From Acidobacteriota bacterium (lineage in GTDB: Bacteria > Acidobacteriota > Polarisedimenticolia > QHYA01): a DNA stretch of 11,218 nt. Under the pieces are notes generated by a model. That model had not been told where the DNA came from. It saw nothing but the letters and a program-made list of their open reading frames with translations, and did not search any database. The stretch covers positions 4,945 through 16,162 of the forward strand of contig QHYA01000181.1 of the NCBI GenBank assembly GCA_003223995.1, written 5' to 3'. This document shows positions 7,246-11,218 of this stretch, one piece after another (positions within the stretch are counted from its first letter, which is position 1; the number at the start of each line of letters is the position of its first letter). The position numbers and the translations under genes are program-made.

Positions 7246-7251
7246 TAAACT
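7246..7251 (+). promoter_or_regulatory. Possible -10 element (TAAACT) for the MFS gene
   Basis: TAAACT matches four of six -10 consensus bases and lies 12 bases before the ATG at 7264. Transcription from it would begin at or next to the start codon, giving a leaderless mRNA, which would also explain why no Shine-Dalgarno sequence is seen there. No -35 box is recognisable, so this is a weak call. Confidence 0.25.
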
Positions 7252-7263
7252 GTGGCTCCCCGT

Positions 7264-8634
7264 ATGGACGAAGCACGCGCGCGCCGCCCGTACCTCGCCC
7301 TCCGCCACCGCGAGTTCAGGAAGCTCTGGATCGCCCAGCTCGTCTCTCTCACAGGCTCCCAGATGCAGGTCGTGGCCATCAACTGGCACGTCTACCTGCT
7401 GACGCGCTCTCCCCTCGCCCTCGGCTTCGTTGGCCTGACGCGAGTCCTGCCCATCATCGTTTTTTCTCTCTGGGGCGGGATCGTCGCGGACCGCCGCGAC
7501 CGGCGGTGGGTGATGTTCAACACGCAACTGGCGATGACGGCGGTCGCCGCAGGCCTCGCGGTCCTCACGTTCACTGGCAGCGACGCGATCTGGTGGATCT
7601 ACGCTCTCAACGCCCTCGCGGCCGCGGCAGTGGCCTTCGATGGCCCCGCCCGACAGGCGCTCGTCCCACGGCTGGTTCCGCCAGAGGATCTTCCCGGGGC
7701 CCTTTCGCTCAACCTCACGGTCTTCCATGGGGCGATGATCGGCGGCCCGGCGCTGGCGGGCCTTCTCATCGCGGGCACGGGCGCCCTCCTCGCGCCCGGC
7801 ACCACCATCGGAGGCCGACTGGCGCATGCCGGCAGCTCCGAGCTATCCCGGCACACGGCAGGGCTGGGATGGATCTACCTGATCAACGCCCTCTCCTTCG
7901 TCGCCGTGCTGGCGTCCCTGCTGTCGATGCATCCGGCAACGGGAAGGCTTTCCCCGGAAAGGAGCGGCCCGGATCATCCGCTTCTGGCTCTGAAGGAGGG
8001 GCTGCAATTCGTCTTCAGGACGCCGCTGATGGTGTGGAGCATGGCCCTCGACTTCTTCGCCACCTTCTTTTCCGGCTCGATGTCGTTGCTGCCGATCTTC
8101 GCCGACCAGATCCTCATGGTCGGCCCGGCCGGTTACGGGCTGCTGGCAGCGGCCCCCGCATTGGGCGCGCTGGCGGGATCGCTCTACACCTCGATCTGGC
8201 CCTTGCCGCGGAAACAGGGGCGGGTCTTCCTCTGGTCGGTAGCGGCCTACGGCCTCGCCACCATCGTCTATGGAGTCTCCCGGAGCTACGCTCTGACTTT
8301 CCTGGCTCTCGCCGGGACGGGACTGGCCGATCTGGTCTCGACGGTCATCCGCCAGACGCTCCGCCAGCTCATCACCCGCGACGAGCTTCGAGGCCGGATG
8401 ACGTCGATCAACATGATCTTCTTCATGGGAGGCCCGCAGCTCGGCGAGCTGGAGGCGGGTCTGGTCGCCTCGATCTTCTCCACGGCCGCGCTGGGCGCCG
8501 CGGTGTCAGTCGTCTCGGGAGGGATCGCCACGCTGGCCGTCGTCGCGTTCGTCGCGGCCGCCACTCCGGTGGTCCGAGGCTACGACCTCACCCGTCACCT
8601 CCCGGAGCACAACCGGCAGGCGTCGGCGGGATGA
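7264..8634 (+). CDS. MFS transporter, MFS_3/EntS-like exporter family
   Basis: This is an inner-membrane secondary transporter of the major facilitator superfamily, most like the EntS/MFS_3 group of exporters for siderophores, drugs or other small molecules. From the ATG at 7264 it is 456 residues with alternating hydrophobic segments consistent with 12 membrane spans. The cytoplasmic loop between spans 2 and 3 carries motif A as GGIVADRRDRRWVM (about 75-88). The segment FDGPARQALVPRLV (about 124-137) and the later FMGGPQLGELEAG (about 382-394) are typical of this group. A longer central loop (about 213-238) separates the two six-span halves. A GTG four codons upstream (7252) is an alternative start; neither has a ribosome binding site. 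It is divergent from the monooxygenase gene, so it may share its control region and could move a related aromatic compound, but nothing in the sequence shows the substrate. Confidence 0.9.
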   Translation: MDEARARRPYLALRHREFRKLWIAQLVSLTGSQMQVVAINWHVYLLTRSPLALGFVGLTRVLPIIVFSLWGGIVADRRDRRWVMFNTQLAMTAVAAGLAVLTFTGSDAIWWIYALNALAAAAVAFDGPARQALVPRLVPPEDLPGALSLNLTVFHGAMIGGPALAGLLIAGTGALLAPGTTIGGRLAHAGSSELSRHTAGLGWIYLINALSFVAVLASLLSMHPATGRLSPERSGPDHPLLALKEGLQFVFRTPLMVWSMALDFFATFFSGSMSLLPIFADQILMVGPAGYGLLAAAPALGALAGSLYTSIWPLPRKQGRVFLWSVAAYGLATIVYGVSRSYALTFLALAGTGLADLVSTVIRQTLRQLITRDELRGRMTSINMIFFMGGPQLGELEAGLVASIFSTAALGAAVSVVSGGIATLAVVAFVAAATPVVRGYDLTRHLPEHNRQASAG

Positions 8635-8709
8635 GGTTCCGCCAGCGCTTTCGGAGGCTGAATGCCTGGATGGAGCGGGTAGCGATTCGGAAGAGAACGG
8701 AAAAAGATC

Positions 8710-8738
8710 TTGTCCGCGACTTATCTCCAGCGTATGTT
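8710..8738 (+). promoter_or_regulatory. Promoter-like pair upstream of the beta-helix gene
   Basis: TTGTCC at 8710-8715 and TATGTT at 8733-8738 are separated by exactly 17 bases; each matches four of six sigma-70 consensus bases. The predicted start, about 8745, falls inside the palindrome described separately, leaving a leader of roughly 55 bases. Spacing and position are good, the box matches only fair. Confidence 0.35.
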
Positions 8739-8754
8739 TCCGGCGCTGCCGGAA
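8738..8754. promoter_or_regulatory. Perfect 17-bp palindrome at the predicted transcription start
   Basis: TTCCGGC (8738-8744), loop GCT, then GCCGGAA (8748-8754): seven perfectly paired bases on each side. It touches the last base of the putative -10 box and extends about ten bases past the likely transcription start, the usual place for a repressor operator. It could alternatively act as a 5' stem protecting the mRNA. Confidence 0.4.
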
Positions 8755-8758
8755 TAGT

Positions 8759-8800
8759 GGCAGCTCCTCCGGGGGGAGCGGTCCTGCGAAAGGAGCAGCC
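8759..8800 (+). promoter_or_regulatory. Leader segment able to sequester the ribosome binding site of the beta-helix gene
   Basis: GGCAGCTCCT (8759-8768) is complementary in nine of ten positions to AGGAGCAGCC (8791-8800), which contains the AGGAG Shine-Dalgarno (8791-8795) and reaches the ATG at 8801. The same GCTCC can instead pair with GGAGC at 8775-8779 to form a small local hairpin. The two pairings exclude each other, as in an on/off translational switch. This is read from complementarity only; no known riboswitch is recognised. Confidence 0.35.
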
Positions 8801-10627
8801 ATGCTCGCCCGGTGGACCGACTTGCCTATCCCCTTTCACCGCATCCCAGCCGCTGTTGCTTGCGTCGCCGTCGCGGCCGTGCTCGGCCGAGTGGTGGCCG
8901 CCGACTTCGTCGTCACCACCAGCGCCGACGCCATCCCTCCTCCGGTCGGCTCGCTGCGTTGGGCCATCGAGAAGTCGCAGACCAACGGCGAGCGCGATAT
9001 CGTGAAGATCCGGAGCAGCCTTGGCACAATCCATCTCGTCGCCCCCCTGCCGAGGATCCAGGAAAGCCCCGGCGTCCATGTCCTGACGGCCTTCGACGTT
9101 GACCCGCCCTCATTGGCAGTGATCGACGGGGGCGGCAGCGTGAGCGGCGCCTTCTCGATCCAAGGAGGCTCGAACCGCCTTCAGGATCTCCGCTTCACCA
9201 ACTTCGCGGGTCCCTCGGTGGTCACGATCTCTTCGAATGCGGCCCTGGACAATACGATCGACGGCTGCGAGTTCCAAGGCCTCCCGGGGCCCGTGGCGAC
9301 CCCCGTGGCGGCGGTGCGCGTGGAGGCCTCGGTGGACGGAACGGGCATGCCGGTCGGCACGCTCGTTTCGGAGTGCCAGTTCAGCGGGTTCTCCCAGGCG
9401 GTCGTCGTTGATGGATCCGCAGCGCCCGGCGCGCCGCCGGCCTCCGAGCCTACGGTGATCTCCCACAATCGCTTCGGCCTGGATGCCTCCGGCTTCCTGC
9501 TGGACGGCAACGATCAGGCCGTCACCATCATCGAGCACAGCCCCGTCAACGTCCTGCGGAACACCTCCGCCACCACGAGCGACTGGACGGTCTCACTCGA
9601 CTCCTCCCCCGGCGGACTCGTCAAGGAGAACGAACTCGGCGTGGCGCCTTCGTCGTCCGTCGTGTGCGCGGGGTCCGGCGGACCGGCCGTCAGGCTCATC
9701 GGCTCGCGCGATGTGGAGGTCTCCGATAACCACATCCTCTGCAGCAAGAACGGCCTCCTCCTCGGGTCGCAGGCTCATCAGGCAAATGTCGTCGGCAACA
9801 AGATCGGATCGTCCGACCCGGGAACCGGCACGACGTCGGACGGGATCCTCATCGACGCGGCGGGCGGCTACCGGATCATCGGCAACGAGATCTCGAACAG
9901 CGGCGGCGCGGGCATTCACGTCACGAGCTCGCCATCCCCGTCCAACGTCTCGAGTGTCATGTCATGCAATATCATCCGGGGGCAGCCCGGAGCGGCCATT
10001 GTCCAGGCCCCCGGCTCCCAGCCGCCCCCCGTTCTCTCCTCGGCCACGCCGTTGAGCTTGAAGCTCTCCCTGGCGACCCCGACCGTGGGAAAGGCGGAAG
10101 TGTATGGAGGAGAAGGCAATGACGCAGGTCTTCTGCTCGGGTCCGTCCAGTCGGACGGCTCGCTCGCTTCTTTCGTTCACCAGTTGCCCGTGACCAACCT
10201 GATGGTGACTCCGGGAACGACCACGCACGCAACGGAGATCAGTTTCGACGACGTCTACCCCTCGGCGCACGTGGCGACGTTCACGTCCCACGAGACCTCC
10301 GGGACATCGGATCCCCTCGCCGCCAACTCGCAAGGGCTGGCCTTCGACGTCGTCCGGGGGAAGGTAGGGAACCTCGCGCCGTCTTCCAGTGGCGGTGTCG
10401 ATCTGGGTCCGCTCGTCTGCCTCGCGTCCCTCGTGCCCCCCGGGGCGCTGCCGGTTTTCGACTTCGATCCCCCACCTCCTCCCGGTACCGCCTACTTCTA
10501 CCTCGCGCGCAGGAGGAGCATGGGGAGCCCGAGGTTGGGAACGTACGACCCGGCCATGTGCCTTGTGGATCTGGGGGACGCGTTCGTGGGCCCGAGGAAG
10601 CCGGGAGCGGGTGACTGCGGGCCCTAA
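8801..10627 (+). CDS. Secreted right-handed parallel beta-helix protein
   Basis: This is a 608-residue exported protein of unknown activity. A signal peptide is clear: a short basic start, the hydrophobic run IPAAVACVAVAAVLG (15-29) and a likely cut after VVA near residue 33. The mature protein opens with SADAIPPPVGSLRWAIEKSQTN (41-62), a variant of the CSLREAI-type N-cap (GSLRxAI) of secreted beta-helix proteins. Residues about 100-400 are stacked rungs with repeated N-x-I and G-I phrases, for example SDNHILCSKNGLLLG, VVGNKIGSS, DGILIDAAGG, RIIGNEISNSGGAGIHV. A C-terminal region (about 410-540) looks beta-rich, followed by FDFDPPPPPGTAYFYLARRR (554-572), then GTYD and two cysteines, a tail form I associate with secreted proteins of Acidobacteriota-like bacteria. 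Start ATG 8801 has AGGAG five bases upstream. Carbohydrate binding or surface attachment is plausible; no catalytic residues can be assigned. Confidence 0.8.
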   Translation: MLARWTDLPIPFHRIPAAVACVAVAAVLGRVVAADFVVTTSADAIPPPVGSLRWAIEKSQTNGERDIVKIRSSLGTIHLVAPLPRIQESPGVHVLTAFDVDPPSLAVIDGGGSVSGAFSIQGGSNRLQDLRFTNFAGPSVVTISSNAALDNTIDGCEFQGLPGPVATPVAAVRVEASVDGTGMPVGTLVSECQFSGFSQAVVVDGSAAPGAPPASEPTVISHNRFGLDASGFLLDGNDQAVTIIEHSPVNVLRNTSATTSDWTVSLDSSPGGLVKENELGVAPSSSVVCAGSGGPAVRLIGSRDVEVSDNHILCSKNGLLLGSQAHQANVVGNKIGSSDPGTGTTSDGILIDAAGGYRIIGNEISNSGGAGIHVTSSPSPSNVSSVMSCNIIRGQPGAAIVQAPGSQPPPVLSSATPLSLKLSLATPTVGKAEVYGGEGNDAGLLLGSVQSDGSLASFVHQLPVTNLMVTPGTTTHATEISFDDVYPSAHVATFTSHETSGTSDPLAANSQGLAFDVVRGKVGNLAPSSSGGVDLGPLVCLASLVPPGALPVFDFDPPPPPGTAYFYLARRRSMGSPRLGTYDPAMCLVDLGDAFVGPRKPGAGDCGP

Positions 10628-10689
10628 GTGCTCCATCCCGCAAATACGGTTGCATTCGGGTGCCGATCCATCGCCGCCCCTTCGGTCCA

Positions 10690-10719
10690 TTGTCCGCTTA
10701 CCACAATGAACCGTACAAT
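10690..10719 (+). promoter_or_regulatory. Promoter-like pair at the nucleotidyltransferase gene start
   Basis: TTGTCC (10690-10695) and TACAAT (10714-10719, five of six -10 bases) are 18 bases apart. Transcription would begin near 10726, inside the annotated 5' end and directly at the in-frame GTG at 10727. If real, the ATG at 10706 could not be the start from this promoter. The -35 hexamer is the same as that before the beta-helix gene. Confidence 0.3.
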
Positions 10720-11218
10720 CGCTGCTGTGAGCGTATGTTCTGACGTCGCCCCGAACATTCCGGACTCCCTCCAAGAGCCCTTCCGATCGGCGCTCTCTGC
10801 CGCCTCGAACGCCTGGCTCGCGCTCATGCGCGACAAGCTCGTCTGCCTGGTCCTTTTCGGCTCTGTCGCACGGCGGCAGGCAGCCGACTCGTCGGATATC
10901 GATCTTCTCATAGTCGCCGAAGGCTTTCCCAGAAGCCTGCGGGATCGCCGCCGTCCTCTGCTCGATGCGTGGGAACGAACGCAGGCAGCGAAGGGCTTGC
11001 CCCACGTGGAGTGGAGCCTCGTCACGAAATCCCCCGATGAGGCCAGGTTCCACAGTCCTCTCTACCTCGACATCGTCGAGGACGGGATCCTGATTCTCGA
11101 CCGGGATCGATTCTTCGAGCAGATCCTCTCGGAAATGAGGGAGCGCATGCGCACTCTGGGCAGCCGGCGCGTGTATCTCCAAGACGGGAGCTGGTACTGG
11201 GACCTCAAGCCGGACTTC
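10706..11218 (+). CDS. MNT-type nucleotidyltransferase domain protein (3' end outside window)
   Basis: The frame is open from an ATG at 10706 to the window edge, 171 codons without a stop. It belongs to the minimal nucleotidyltransferase (Pol beta-like) group, which transfers a nucleotide to a protein, antibiotic or RNA; many members are the MNT half of HEPN-MNT toxin-antitoxin pairs, where the MNT adds AMP to the HEPN toxin. The signature is LVLFGSVARRQAADSSDIDLLIV (48-70): Gly52-Ser53 and the metal-binding Asp64 and Asp66, with Glu102 in VEWSLV a candidate third carboxylate. A later strand gives YLDIVEDGILILDRD (120-134), and the chain continues through WYWDLKPDF at the edge, close to the usual end of about 180-220 residues. 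There is no Shine-Dalgarno at ATG 10706; GTG 10727 is the alternative. The partner gene, if any, would lie just to the right. Confidence 0.82.
   Translation, partial: MNRTIAAVSVCSDVAPNIPDSLQEPFRSALSAASNAWLALMRDKLVCLVLFGSVARRQAADSSDIDLLIVAEGFPRSLRDRRRPLLDAWERTQAAKGLPHVEWSLVTKSPDEARFHSPLYLDIVEDGILILDRDRFFEQILSEMRERMRTLGSRRVYLQDGSWYWDLKPDF

Noticed and set aside
5574..9005. An 1143-codon open frame on the plus strand across the monooxygenase, the MFS gene and the beta-helix start
   Set aside because: It runs antisense to one clear gene, out of frame through another and into a third. Long stop-free shadows are expected at this base composition and no domain is seen.
10616..10642. TGCGGG / CCCGCA inverted repeat spanning the stop of the beta-helix gene
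   Set aside because: Only six pairs around a 15-base loop and no T run follows; too weak for a terminator.

Overview
The window is high-G+C bacterial chromosome with genes packed on both strands and no gene-free stretch longer than about 200 bases. No single marker settles the lineage. A fused E1 alpha/beta 2-oxoacid dehydrogenase, a fused aromatic-CoA monooxygenase/reductase and a secreted beta-helix protein with a 'PPGTAYFYLARR...GTYD' tail together suggest a heterotrophic, aerobic Gram-negative of the Acidobacteriota/Thermoanaerobaculia kind or another deep high-G+C phylum; this is inference. Layout: (1) positions 1-1022, plus strand: the 3' end of B12-dependent methionine synthase (metH), ending in a complete SAM-binding reactivation domain. 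(2) 1079-2565, minus strand: a visibly A/T-richer cluster of a GNAT acetyltransferase, a 58-residue membrane peptide not previously obvious because it starts at TTG inside the GNAT stop codon, and a CPBP (CAAX/Abi) intramembrane protease. It converges on metH across a GC-rich hairpin. (3) 2632-7127, minus strand: a two-gene unit of a monooxygenase/old-yellow-enzyme fusion of the 2-aminobenzoyl-CoA or salicylyl-CoA type, followed by a one-chain E1 alpha/beta 2-oxoacid dehydrogenase. (4) 7128-7263: a divergent control region with an A/T-rich TATATATAC core. (5) 7264-8637, plus strand: an MFS exporter. (6) 8638-8800: a leader with a promoter-like pair, a perfect 17-bp palindrome at the predicted transcription start, and a segment able to pair with the ribosome binding site of the next gene. 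(7) 8801-10627, plus strand: a secreted right-handed beta-helix protein. (8) 10706 to the end, plus strand: a MNT-type nucleotidyltransferase cut off by the window edge. How the genes fit together: the five minus-strand genes run head to tail and could be read from the 7190 region, with the last three probably a later insertion. The monooxygenase fusion channels an aromatic acyl-CoA (anthraniloyl-CoA or salicylyl-CoA) into non-aromatic intermediates. The E1 fusion decarboxylates a 2-oxoacid for an acyl-CoA-forming complex whose E2 and E3 lie outside the window. The two look catabolic, but a shared pathway is unproven. I see no tRNA, rRNA, CRISPR array, insertion sequence or phage gene. No wholly new system is evident; the most unusual local signals are the beta-helix leader, the TTGA-coupled small membrane peptide and the low-G+C cassette.
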